Assembly (NCBI RefSeq): GCF_918797505.1
Contig: NC_092794.1
Span: 3,444,497-3,508,496, forward strand
From: Bemisia tabaci
Taxonomy: Eukaryota; Arthropoda; Insecta; Hemiptera; Aleyrodidae
Length of the DNA stretch: 64,000 nt
Direction: 5' to 3'
Both the position numbers and the translations under genes were made by a program. The notes below the pieces were generated by a model. It made no database searches. It was not told where the DNA came from and saw nothing but the letters and a program-made list of their open reading frames with translations. Shown one piece after another: positions 35,935 through 46,384 of this stretch. Each line of letters opens with the position of its first letter. Within the stretch, counting starts at the first letter, position 1.

Positions 35935-36092
35935 CGAGGCGTAAATGGTCGATTATCGATAAATCCCCATTTGAAACTATGGTGAAGAGTCGATTATTAA
36001 TTTTTTCGTCGCGAACACCCTGTTAATCGATCCTTTGCCATAGTTTTAAATGTCAGATCAATCGATATATCGCAAAGCACGCCACTCCACTG
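35935..36092. mobile_element. Palindromic element family K, copy 2
   Basis: Ends GCAGTGGCGAGGCGTAAATG and GCACGCCACTCCACTG. The central hairpin is weaker here (TTTCGTCGCGAACACC). Contains GTCGATTATCGATAAA and ATCAATCGATATATCG. Confidence 0.8.
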
Positions 36093-36137
36093 ATTCCACG
36101 CGACTGGGGCCCGACGCTCAAAAACAGAAATTGGAGG

Positions 36138-36541
36138 GTAAAAAACTAGAGTACCTGTATAGCGAGAGTATGGACAAATCGCTCCATGGAGGGCTTAGGG
36201 CCCAAAAGTGCAGCCACCCTTCTAACCAACTTCTGACGCACTAAATTTCACTGCCAGTCGGTAGATTCTAATTCTTACGAAGATGGCTAGGAAAGTACAT
36301 AAATGAGCGTTCTTCCACGAAAATGAATAAATTTTTGCAAAAACTAAGTCAAATACGTGCTTTATAAACGATGGTTCGTAAGAATTGTATTAATAAATCG
36401 TTCTGGATAATTGAAGTTCATAGGTTGGCTGCATTTCTGGGCCCTAACTTTATTCGCGGAGGCATCGGTGAAGGCCTGATGGATTTTCGGAGTTTCACAT
36501 CTGTCTATACTCTCGCTATATAGGTACTCTAGTAAAAAACT
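36138..36541. repeat. Inverted-repeat element, about 400 bp
   Basis: Arms ACTAGAGTACCTGTATAGCG and its complement (CGCTATATAGGTACTCTAGT), about 40 nt, with a second complementary pair inside (GGGCCCAAAAGTGCAGCC and GGCTGCATTTCTGGGCCC). Only one copy noticed. Confidence 0.65.
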
Positions 36542-36760
36542 TGAGAAAAAAAGCCGTAAACAGATAACTATTGCAAAGAAGAAAACGTGCAATGAGGCAT
36601 TGGTAATCAGTTGCGGCCACCAGTCATCAACAATCAGCCATCAATCAGCCGAGTTTCAATTAACAGTCCGTCGAGTGTTCGTTACCGCCACCATCCGACG
36701 ATCGAGGGAGGATAAGTTATGATAGGTTTTTAGCGTAACCATCAACGGCCCAACCAAGAC

Positions 36761-36873
36761 CAGCGGGTCGACTCTTGAATCGATATCGAATGAACTTGAT
36801 GGATAAATCCCTATCTTGGCGATGCTATATATCGATCAAGGTTATTCGATAACGATTCAAGAATCGACCCGCA
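36761..36873. repeat. Small foldback, 113 bp
   Basis: GCGGGTCGACTCTTGAATCG pairs with CGATTCAAGAATCGACCCGC, one base of offset; further pairing through TATCGAAT and ATTCGATA. Confidence 0.8.
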
Positions 36874-37038
36874 GGGGAAAAAAGACTGGAAAATCGGAAC
36901 ACTCAACTCCCGCGAATTGCTATGATGTCGGATTGAGTCTGGAGTCCATGCATTTCTGGGACCAAGAGGGAAAAGGCAGTAAATCAATCGCTATGTTTTA
37001 TTTTTTTTATATTAATTTTGTTATTAATTTATTCAAGT

Positions 37039-37295
37039 ACACTGCCACGCTAAGGAAGAACGGTGTATGAACCTTCAGGCGTTGCCACCTTTCCTTGGAT
37101 AAAACACGAATTTCCTGGTAAACTTCTGAATATTTTCCTCCAAGCTTTTCAGATAATTTTGTTCGCAATTTCACCTAAGGTTCCTGAAAATTTCAAGGAA
37201 AAATATTCATTCTTTCCTCAAAAATTAACATTTTATGGAAGGAAATTTGGCAACTCTCGAATGTTCATACGGCGTTTTTCCTCAGCAAGGCAGTA
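37039..37295. mobile_element. MITE family A, copy 3
   Basis: Ends ACTGCCACGCTAAGGAAGAA and TTTTTCCTCAGCAAGGCAGT, with CCTTCAGGCGTTGCC near the left end and the AACTCTCGAATGTTCATACG block near the right. Confidence 0.85.
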
Positions 37296-37590
37296 TAGCC
37301 TATCGACTAATACATTTCCGTACATACGTTTTTTATTCTTTCTTTCTTACCTTATTCCTTCCCCACCTTCATATCTCAATAATCTGCCCTCGCCCCAGTT
37401 GTTGTTCTGATATACCCTCAATTTAACTAATAAATTCCTTTTGAACGCACCCTGTCGCTTGAAAAAGTCACTTAAAAGAAGTGCAGGTTAGCATTCGTTT
37501 TTGGAAGGATTTAAAAAATGTATCCTTCTCAGTTAAAATATGTCGATCATTTCAAGGATTCTCTCTCTACAAATTACAGTGAGTGAATGT

Positions 37591-37846
37591 TGATGGTATA
37601 GCTCCCAAACCACGTATCTCGCTTGCAGTGTTTCTAAATCTCCGCTCCTATTTTACTTTTTTAAAGGAGCAATAATCAACGCAATTTCTTGAAGTTTCCT
37701 CAGAATTTTCCTCGCACAGAGGGGAAAAACACGGACATTTTCAAGAATTGCCGTTGAGTGGTTCTCCATTCAAAAACTAAAGCATGACATGAGGTCTGCA
37801 GCCTCGCAAACCAAGTTGCGCGTTTTGGGAGTTTTGCCGTCGGTAT
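37591..37846. mobile_element. MITE family C, copy 3 (CTCCCAAACCACG type)
   Basis: More diverged copy: TGATGGTATAGCTCCCAAAC at the left, GTTTTGGGAGTTTTGCCGTC at the right. The interior AATTTTCCTCGCACAGAG and AAAGCATGACATGAGG aligns with the other copies. Confidence 0.75.
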
Positions 37847-38162
37847 GCTCTCTATATAATATATTGAAACGAGCTGAAAATTCCGTAGTCCTGAAAGCAT
37901 ATCAATGCACATCCACCTATTTTTCACTCCCAAGTAGTTTAAGTATGCGGTGCAATGAAAATATTGCAATAAAATTGCAATATATTGTCCCATAAACTTA
38001 AGATATTTTTACATAATTTTATCAACAAATACCCATGTTAACCATCAAAAAAACGAGTTGATTGCACAGCTCTATGTCTCGGAGAAATAGGTAATATGAA
38101 ACGCAATGAAAAATTACATTTACTCCAATTTATTCCAATAAATTTTGACAAGTAGTGTTCCT

Positions 38163-38432
38163 TCAATCAGCAGATAGGCAACATTCACAACACTCCGATG
38201 CAGCAGCAATAATTTTACCATGTAATTGCAGTTTTATACACTCTGTGCTGCTTGAGCTGTGTTCTTCGTTCTCTGTGCCTTTACGTATTTGGACAGATAC
38301 ACGGATTTTTGAGGAGGAGCTGACATCAGGGCCATGAGTGAAATAAAAGAGAGTCACCGGAGTCACACATGAATTACTATTTGAAACGAAGGCGGATGGA
38401 TCGTAATTAATGTCCGCATCATGTTGATCCAA
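38163..38432 (-). other. Unsupported 89-codon open frame, Cys-rich end
   Basis: The frame has no ATG start and no recognised domain. It is rich in Ser and ends ECCECCLSAD. Noted because its composition is not obviously repeat-derived; I do not claim a gene. Confidence 0.12.
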
Positions 38433-38946
38433 CGATCAGTCAATGAAAAATTCATTCCCTCTCTCATATTGGCGACGTATTAGGTTGTAAAGATGTTATA
38501 TACCCACGACTTGGCTGAGAATAGTCGAGGATTAATGACAGCCCAACCGCACTGGCCATAGGTCGCGGATAGAACCTCGCAGCGCGACAAAGAGAGGGGA
38601 GTACACTGAAAAAAAAACTTCCCAGGAACTGCTGCTAATAGATGCGGGGCAGACTCATGGCTGCCGTGTTCGCATTTCCAATCGTCTCAACGTCATCTCC
38701 ACATTACGACGATCCAGTTTTATTAACATTTTCACCGCTTCATGTGGACTATTACCTTGTCTCTCTTGGATTTTGCGAAAATTTTACACCGCGTTCAAAA
38801 GAAACATTTGCATTGAGAAAAATTCCTGCTGCAATCTAAAAGAGCATCATTTAAAATCGGGTCATTATCCTAGTGCAAAGTGAACCCCAGCCAAAAATAG
38901 TGATAATTTCGGGCCCAAGCCCCGTTTGGATCGATGGGCCCTCTTA

Positions 38947-39212
38947 TACTGCCGTGCTAAGGAAGAACGTCGTATAAACCATTGGACATTGCCAAATTTC
39001 GTTCGGCAAAACACGGCTTTTCAGGGAAACTACTAAATATTTTTCTTCCAGTTTCTTAGGGTATTATATTTATATTTTTATTTTAATCCAATCTATAATT
39101 TCTGAAATTTTCATAAAAAACATGCATAACTTTTTTCAAAAATAAATTTTTATCCGGAAGATTTTGGCAACTCTCGAGTGTCCATACGGCGTTATTCCTT
39201 AGCACGGCAGTA
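38947..39212. mobile_element. MITE family A, copy 4
   Basis: Ends TACTGCCGTGCTAAGGAAGA and TATTCCTTAGCACGGCAGTA, an almost perfect pair flanked by TA on both sides, suggesting a TA target preference. Confidence 0.9.
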
Positions 39213-39823
39213 TAGAGGAGTTGCGTGGTTAGAACTGCATCCGTATAGCGGAACGGATATTTTGGGACGCCATCATGGCATTGAACGTTCAAAGGTGAGC
39301 TCACAATAGGTGCACAATTTTAAACCTGTTTTTTCGTAGATTAATATGATTCAAAAATATCAGAGACAATTGTCAAGTGTGTGCAGTCTCTACGTTTCAA
39401 AAGTGCTAAAATTAAAAATTACTGATCAAGCTCAATGTATTTTAAGCATGCATTATTTCTAATGATAAATCTCTTATCAATTCGTCATCAGGTGGTATTT
39501 TTCCAGGTGGTGGTATCCGACACCTGTAAAAGCGCACTGAATGAAAAGTATCTAACTACTACTAAATAAAAGTTTAAGTGTAGGTATAAAAAAAAAATCA
39601 GATTTATAAAAACAAAATTACAAACGAGAAAAGGCGACAAAATCTCTCATTTCCTGAGAGTATAGTAATTTCTAATTTTGTCGTCTCTTAGTGATACAAG
39701 AGACGGCACCCTCAATAAGCCGAGTTACGAGAGAAACCAAACACGCAATTTGGCCTAGAACGGCGCGACTTAGAGAGAAATGATAACGAGGACTTGAGAT
39801 GAAAAGGAGAAGCCCTCGGCGCG

Positions 39824-40360
39824 GCGATCGGCATGTAACACATATTAGCGCCTACAAGACTGCACGAATACTTCACGCATTGCGTCCAACACAGTGCGAT
39901 CATTGCGGTCAGCGTAAAACGGATAGCGCCTACAAGAATGCATGAATACTTCACGCATTGCGCCAAACACAGTGCGGTCAGCATGGAACGCATAGCGCCT
40001 ACAAGACTGTGTGAATACTTCACGCATTGCGTCCAACGGTCCGTCCGGTGCGGTCTACGCGGCGCGGCGGCGGAAGTTAAAATCATTGAACCACATTTAT
40101 GTTTGTTCTTTCATGATTTTTTCGTTCATTTCTTATGAATGGAAGGCCTTGTCCACACAGAGATAGGTTTACGGAACTTAACTTTCGCGCAAAGTTAAGA
40201 GCTTTTGCTAATAGTGTTGACAGGGCTTTCCCAAAAAATGTGTTCAACACGAGTAAATGCGTCTTATACACCCCTCCCCCGCTGGCACGTTCATTTGATG
40301 GTTTTTATCGAGTTTCAAAACGAATGAGAAGGGGGCGGCAAGTAGGTGAATCCGGCCCTG
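39824..40360. repeat. Long dispersed repeat L, copy 1, with about 70-bp tandem units
   Basis: About 540 bp repeated at 50136-50605. The left part has three units starting GCGCCTACAAGA near 39848, 39926 and 39994, each followed by TACTTCACGCATTGCG. The right part runs from GTCCGTCCGGTGCGGTCT to GGTGAATCCGGCCCTG. The distant copy has two units, so they differ by unit number. Confidence 0.85.
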
Positions 40361-40640
40361 CCGCCGGGCAGATCCGGGCGCGGGTGGAACCGCTTTGACC
40401 GTCCCGGTCTCCCGATGGCGGGAAAAATAGAGGGATCGCGCGGCCCCGCCCCTTGCGTCCTTCGGAAAATCGGTTATCCCGTTCGTCCCGTCGGGAGATG
40501 CGCGGTTTATCGTTATTTTCGGGCGCTCTTTTTTCAGTCAGCTGATAGTTCGGTTGCCCGAGGTGGTTGTTGTCGTGGAAATCGCCGTGGGTGATGGATT
40601 TTCGGCGGAAGCGTACCTCGAAATTGTATGTAAATAAACC
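40361..40640 (+). promoter_or_regulatory. GC/CpG-rich segment, possible promoter and first exon
   Basis: GC content rises sharply against the AT-rich surroundings just right of repeat L. TTTTTTCAGTCAG (A at 40536) resembles an arthropod initiator, and a downstream ATG at 40594 opens a short frame (MDFRRKRTSKLY) that could run into a GTAAAT donor. This is inference from composition and short motifs only. Confidence 0.25.
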
Positions 40641-41019
40641 ATATTCGCACAATAAGAGGTTCAGAGATCAACTTTGAACGAGATAAAAACAATGCGATGA
40701 ACGAAAAGCGAAGCAACGGATCTCCTTTTGCAATATTGCAGAAGCAGACTTCCTGCCACACTCAACGCAATTCATTTAAAATTATCATTATTTTTCTTCT
40801 CATCTCTACAGTATATTCTGTATATATTCAAGCAATAAAGTTAGCTTCTTTCTCATTTTAAAGAAATTGAAAAAAATGTGTAAACAAGGAGCTGGAAAAT
40901 GTCCGCAATCCTTCGATCCCAAGATTGCAGAATCGCGTGTGAACACCAATAGGCAACGAGGATATCCTAACCCTACATTAACTCCTAACCGTGGTAATAA
41001 CATCTTTTATGAATAAATT

Positions 41020-41325
41020 CAACCTTTCCGCTCATGGAAGAAAGAATAATTTACTAGGATCAAATTGCGCACCAAACGTCACTATGACAGTCTCAGTAAT
41101 ATGAAAATATGGCAACATCAATGTTGACGCTAAGCTCAAGCTGTACACACTTTGTAATTCAGTTCCCGTAACCAATGGACACTAAAAACGTTAATAGCTT
41201 AACTAGAAGTTGATTTCAGTAGTTTTCGTTGCGCGAATCGTGTTCTACATGAAATTCTGTTGAAGAATCGTGTATCAGAGTGCTTAAACTTTTAACTTGT
41301 TTAATGGTCATTTCAATCTAAAAAA
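41020..41325. mobile_element. Half copy of TIR element family D
   Basis: Matches the right half of 45184-45710 and 55717-56268: GTTGATTTCAGTAGTTTTCG, CGTGTTCTACATGAAATTCT, GTATCAGAGTGC, then CTTGTTTAATGGTCATTT. The left end is not preserved. Confidence 0.6.
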
Positions 41326-41429
41326 AGCGAACATGGAAAACTTTTGTAACTTTTCTCCGAAAAAATGTTTACGGTCTTTTAAGCCCCAATTTTCGATGCC
41401 GCGATTATCCTAACGCGAGTTCGAATAAT

Positions 41430-41590
41430 CGTGCCGAGCACAGTGCGGTCGGTGTCAAACTCATATCAGCGCCTGCAAGACTGTAAGATACTTTACGCAT
41501 TGCGCAAAACAGTCCGGTCGGCGTCCAACCCGTACTAGCGCCTACAAGACTGCATGAATACTTCTGGCATTGCACCAAACTCAATGCGAG
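41430..41590. repeat. Degenerate GCGCCTACAAGACTG repeat units
   Basis: Two or three units resembling those in repeat L (GCGCCTGCAAGACTG, GCGCCTACAAGACTG, with TACTTTACGCATTGCG and TACTTCTGGCATTGC). Confidence 0.7.
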
Positions 41591-41600
41591 AGTTATTTGT

Positions 41601-42600
41601 GATAACTACTCGACCACGAGTAAACGCACATTGCCGCTAACTGGATTGAAAGCGCATCACATTGTGAAGATGACTCGACACTCGACTGAGCCCCCTTCCC
41701 TGGCTCGCACGACGCTAAAATTGCCGCAAGGCTAGGACTACACGTCAATTCTTTTGACGGTCCCTGCCCGGTTTTTGCTGCAATTAAAGGGTAAATAGTA
41801 TCTTAATTGCAATGATTCAGAAACTCGGACGATGCATAAACGATGCGGCGATTCTGAAACTTGATTCGCGTAAAAATAATTTTAGCGTAATAAAAAGAAA
41901 GCAACGAACGGACATATCGCGTCGAAATTTTTTTTAATTTTATTTCAAATCTTTCCGGGAATTTCTCGGCAACTCGTACAAAAACTGTGTGTAGCTTTCT
42001 TTAAAAAAAATTGATAAAAAATAAAGAAAGGAGTAGAGATTTGCAACGTTGCAATTGGAGATAAGAACACTTTTTTCTGCGTGCAGGCGTCGATTTTTGA
42101 TTTAATTTACGGCAGGCGTAACGAGATAACTATTCGACCATGGGTGTAGGCATATTGCCGCTAGCCAAATGGAAGGCGCATCACACTGCAAAGATGACTC
42201 CACCGCGTTCTTTCCCTGGCTCACGCGACGCTAAAGTCACCGTTAAGCTAGGATTCCGTGTCATCATTCTTGCCTCTCTACTACGGTTTTCACCATATGT
42301 AAAGGGAAAATATGTGTCCTCAATGTAACGATTCAGAAACTCGGACGATATTTACTAATTTTTTTGTTTTGTTACATAAAAAGAAAATAGAATGAATGAA
42401 AATATCACGTCGAAATTTTCGATTCTTACATTTGAGATCATTTAGGAAAATTCATGGAAAAACTGTGTGTAGCTTTTCAAAAACGGTGTACATAAATAAA
42501 ACATAAGAATTGGTACACAACGTTGCAATCAGAGACTAATATGTTTTCTTTCGCATGCACCCGTCGGCTTTTAAATCCATTCATCTCCCAAATAACTTGA
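41601..42600. repeat. Diverged tandem duplication, about 520-bp unit
   Basis: The unit starting GATAACTACTCGACCA at 41601 recurs at 42124 as GATAACTATTCGACCA. Shared in order: ATTGCCGCTA, GCGCATCACA, CCCTGGCTC, AAACTCGGACGAT, CGTCGAAATTTT, AAAAACTGTGTGTAGCTTT and CAACGTTGCAAT. No frame is conserved. Confidence 0.8.
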
Positions 42601-43226
42601 ACGTGGTTGTTCTACTATTTTTTACGTGTAGCTTTTCTTGTTGGTTGGCGGCCGCGTAGCGGACACAGACCTCTATTAGATTATATTTTGATTGCTTAGG
42701 TTCAATCTCAAAATGAGGAAAACAAAGGTTATGATCAAGTCTGTTTCGAAATTTCTAAACTTTTTTTGAAGAGACTTTTTTACTCTAATTGAACAATTTT
42801 TGGAATTTCTAGGCTTTGTTTTCCCGTAAATAGTGTGAACTCAGCACCATTTCTCCAACTTGTTACTTATAGTCGGGCCATTTCTTAGTGTTTTATTCTC
42901 GAAATTTCCAAGAAGGCATTGTATGAGCATCAGAGCTGGAAATGTACATTCTTCTTGTATAAATTCAATAATAAGCCCTTGCTCACTGCGGACGAGGAAA
43001 TTGCCCAGAAAACACGAATTCATATCGGAAAAGCAGTGGATTCTGCACGATAATTTATAAAACAAATACTGAAACTCTGGTGTGAGCGGTGAGGTATCGC
43101 GCGAAACTGAAGGCGTTTTCGGCTGCGTCTCGACTCACTAAAGGCGAGTAAAATCCATCGATGAATTCTGCTGCCTTCGTTGAGTTGTCTCGATACTCTT
43201 CACGAGCGCTGACTGAACGCGGGTGT

Positions 43227-43488
43227 ATATCGACGGTGAAACTACCAAACCACGTATCTCAGTTTGCGACGTCGCAGACTCCCTGTCATACTTTATTTTT
43301 TAAATGAAAAACTACTTAACATCCAGTCTTGAAAATTTCTGTGATTTTTCCTCTTTGTGCGGAGAAAATTCCGTGAAAATTTCAAGGAATGATATTGATT
43401 TGGTCTACTTCAAAAAAATAAAATGTGAGCGTAGATTTTTTAACACGCGCAAACGAGATACGTGGTTTGGTAGTTTCACCGTCGATAT
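43227..43488. mobile_element. MITE family C, copy 4 (ACTACCAAACCACG type)
   Basis: Ends ATATCGACGGTGAAACTACC and GGTAGTTTCACCGTCGATAT. Opposite orientation to the copy at 30089, and close to it in sequence. The frame at 43304-43537 is inside the element. Confidence 0.92.
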
Positions 43489-43783
43489 GGCGCTTAACTG
43501 CTTGAGATGGACTGCATTTTGTAATTCGGAACTATAAATTCTGGCTCTTCTGGAAAAACACTTGTGTGCATAGGGAAACTAATGGCACATGCGTTGTTTT
43601 TAAACCGGGCTAGAATTTATAGGTCCTAATTGCTAAATGTAGTCCAAATCATGTTGAATCGTCTCATGTATCAAGGTGAACTATACTTGGAAAATTTTGA
43701 GTTTTCCAGCAGTACATGAGAAAGTATGAAGGACAGTTCGTAGTCGGACCCGATAACCTCCTACGATGAACTTCGAGCAGCAG

Positions 43784-44042
43784 TACTGCCGTGCTAAGGG
43801 AGAACGCCGTATGAACATTCGAGAGTTGCCAAATTGCCTTCGATAAAATGTTTACTTTGGAGATGTATTATGAATATTTTCCTTTGAAATTTTCAGAAGT
43901 TTAAAATCAAATTACAAACACAATTATCTGAGAAATTGGTGAACAAATATTCAACAATTTACCTGAAAATTATTGATTTGCCAGGGGAAATTTGGCAACG
44001 CCTGAAGGCTCATACGACGTTTTTCCTTGGCACGGCTGGGTA
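43784..44042. mobile_element. MITE family A, copy 5
   Basis: Ends TACTGCCGTGCTAAGGGAGA and TTTTTCCTTGGCACGGCTGG. It abuts the coding-like segment that starts at about 44045. Confidence 0.85.
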
Positions 44043-44044
44043 CG

Positions 44045-44318
44045 AAGCGGGAGCATTTGCAACAACAAACTTGGCCAAGGTCTATTTAATTTCGAGTTCG
44101 CCGAAACAGAGGGCATTTTCCTGTTCGGTGGAGCTCTCAAAGAGATCCGCCAGCGGCAGGGGCAGTTCCGTCTCCATGACAACGATAAAAATCGTGGCGC
44201 AGAGCTGTTTTTCCCACGATGCGATGAAAAACCTCCGAAAGATGATAAGTTGCAAACATTCAAGCGAGAAGAACGAGATATTTTTTCAGGATGTTCCCTT
44301 TCTTCTCTCTATTTGTGA
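44045..44318 (+). pseudogene. Orphan coding-like segment, possibly PTB/IRS-domain fragment
   Basis: An open frame with codons unlike the AT-rich surroundings (many GGC, CTC, ATC, CAG, GAG). It reads GSICNNKLGQGLFNFEFA, then ETEGIFLFGGALKEIRQR, then a charged tail (HDNDKNRG, KPPKDDKLQTFKREE) to TGA at 44316. The first part resembles the last strand and helix of Dok/FRS2-type PTB domains (pattern GQG-F-F...ALxEI); this is resemblance by eye only. No ATG or convincing acceptor: a MITE lies immediately upstream. It could be an exon of a gene extending out of view, or a relic. Confidence 0.35.
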
Positions 44319-44498
44319 AATGCTATCAATTTTTGTCGTCGATGTGGACAGAGGCGCAGGCGGTCCATGCTTAGGTGTCAAATTGTGTCGCCTTTCTTTA
44401 TTTTTAGTTGGTTTTTTTACGCTTTGACCTCCTGTCAATATTCCAGAGGAATTCTCAGTTGAATACTCAATGTTAAAAAAACTACCCATGAGCAAACG

Positions 44499-44828
44499 CA
44501 AAAGGGGTGCACATTTTACTATGCTTCCTCAATTTCGCGCGATGAGCTTTTCCTCTTCCACAATTTTTTTTTAAAAAATTTCCACAATTTTGTGACTCCT
44601 TCCACAAAAAGTGATGACTTTTTTTTTTGGTAAAAAATATGAAATTCAAAGTGCAGAACGAGAAAAGAAACGAAAAGAAAGGAAGAAAAAAAAATTCCAC
44701 AAAATTTGGGACGCTTCCACATTTTCACGCGATAATCTATCGCGTGATCGCGCTTCCAAAAATCGGGAAGGCCTTCCACAATTTCACGCGATAAATTATC
44801 GCGTGATCTAGTATATTGTGCACCCCTG
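44499..44828. mobile_element. Non-autonomous hAT-like element with 8-bp target duplication
   Basis: Ends CAAAAGGGGTGCAC and GTGCACCCCTG are inverted repeats of hAT type, flanked by AGCAAACG and AGCAAACC (8 bp, one mismatch). The right part carries two palindromic CGCGATAA...TTATCGCG blocks. No transposase. The several frames across it are chance. Confidence 0.75.
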
Positions 44829-45124
44829 AGCAAACCATCATTTCCAGTCGAAATAACGTAAATTCATTCCTAGGTTACTCAATTAACTCGAATAAACAAT
44901 CCAATTTTTCACTCGCATATACATCCAGGGCCCCATTACCGCACAGGCTGGCCAGGCTGAAGCCTGGGGTCGCGAGCTTCGGGGGCGCCAAATTTTGAAT
45001 TTTATCGAGACTATGAAGGGAGAAAAAAGAAAATCCTCGTCATCAGAAGCGGGAAAAATGTGTGGAATAGGTAGGTAAGTCTATGCGCCCCGCGCTCTTT
45101 CTCTGGGCCCGGAGGTAACAAGAA

Positions 45125-45148
45125 AAGGACCGGGGGGGGGGGGGGGGC
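45125..45148. repeat. Poly-G run
   Basis: A run of about 16 G inside GC-rich sequence. Other homopolymer runs of this kind are at 28253 (C), 29700 (G), 54484 (C) and 59841 (C then A). Confidence 0.8.
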
Positions 45149-45183
45149 AAAGAAATCATTAGCCTGGGGCGCCAGATTCCTTG

Positions 45184-45710
45184 ATGGACCTCTAGGCAAG
45201 GTACGAATTTAAGCAATCTGATACTAGTTTCTTAACCAAAATTTCACGCAAAATACGATTCGCGTAACGAAAATTACTGAAATCAACTCCTTACGAAGAT
45301 ATAAGCGCTTTTATTACACATTGGTTACGAAGAATTTGAACTGCCACTCACAAGGAGCATTACAACTGTTTCAGCAAGCTTCTCAAACGAGCAATGTTCA
45401 TTTCCCACCGTGTGTTGTTCAAACTATAAGCAATTTGCTGTAGCTGAGCCAAAGCGTCAAGATTGAGGTTGCCAGAGATTTTATATCGCAGAGACTGTCA
45501 TGATAACGTTTAGCGCGCGATATGAATCACGTAGAGCATTGAGTTTTCATGAGCGGGTGGTTTAAATTCACGCACCAAGAATCATTAATTATCTTCATTA
45601 GGAGTTGATTTCGGTAATTTTCGTTGTGCGCATGGTGTGTTTTACGTGAAATTTTGATTCAGGAACATGTATCAGAATGCTGCAATTCGTACCTTGTCTA
45701 GTGGTCCATT
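45184..45710. mobile_element. TIR element family D, copy 1
   Basis: Left end TGGACCTCTAGGCAAGGTAC, right end GTACCTTGTCTAGTGGTCCA. Then the inverted blocks AAAATTTCACGC with TTACGTGAAATTTT and ACTGAAATCAACTCC with GGAGTTGATTTCGGT. About 525 bp, no transposase. Confidence 0.85.
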
Positions 45711-46079
45711 GGGCCCTGTATACGTGCTACTTTTGCCAAAGATTTGACTGATTTTTGCATGTGAAACGTACACGGAATTTTTTTGAGGAATAAAGCTTCA
45801 ATCCTCTTCTTCTCGGTTTGATGTTTAAATGAATTAATTCCTCCATAGTAAACCCGTTTCAAATTACATGTAGCTTTAATCGTCTGCACGGTGGATAGTC
45901 TTTGCGGTCCTTTGGCTCTATGAAATGAAATGGAATGTGAGATCAAAAAGTATCCATTTTTTCAGTGAGTCGATTTGTCGCTCCATGAACTTGTCTCTCT
46001 CAGGTTCCACTCGCGGACGCCAATCCCTCCCTCTGCACATTGTTCCTACGATCGCGTGTTTTTTCAACGTACGGCGGGA

Positions 46080-46179
46080 ATGAGGAGCCCGGCATCACGA
46101 ACGTATGAGAAGAGAATGGGCGACGAAGAGTATTTAGTTCTGGACAATCAAAAATTGGTCGCGCGCTGTTATCATTTAC
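46080..46179 (+). CDS. Candidate first coding exon of an unidentified gene
   Basis: A CpG-rich stretch carries ATGs at 46080 and 46116 in one frame. From 46116 it reads MGDEEYLVLDNQKLVARCYH and ends at a consensus donor (C then GTAAGTA) in phase 1. The acidic start followed by a basic helix looks protein-like but I do not recognise it. Upstream TTTTTTCAGTGAG (A at 45964) could be an initiator. No phase-compatible next exon was found in the window, so the gene, if real, is incomplete here. Confidence 0.3.
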
Positions 46180-46384
46180 GTAAGTATGTGGGATCAAGTC
46201 GAGTCGTAACTTGGACAGCACCAAGTCAACAACCATCAACGAGTCAACGAGTCGTGAGATGATGGAATTGATGGATGGTGGAACACGCACTCGCCTACAC
46301 CTGGTCCCCTTCGCGTCTCGCACCCCGATCGGGTCGTCTTCAAAACTCAAGCGTTGCCAACCTCATTTCGAGTTTATTTCTCTT

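Noticed and set aside
39712..40086. Minus-strand 124-codon frame with internal repeats (MREVFTQSCRRY)
   Set aside because: It is the translation of the 70-bp DNA repeat units; the copy at 50 kb shows the same effect.
43936..44427. 163-codon frame, the longest in the window
   Set aside because: It begins inside a MITE and runs out of frame with the better coding-like segment at 44045-44318; composition suggests a shadow.
46000..46350. Minus-strand 116-codon frame opposite the candidate first exon
   Set aside because: No ATG at its start, no recognisable domain, and the plus strand has the better splice donor; kept as unlikely.
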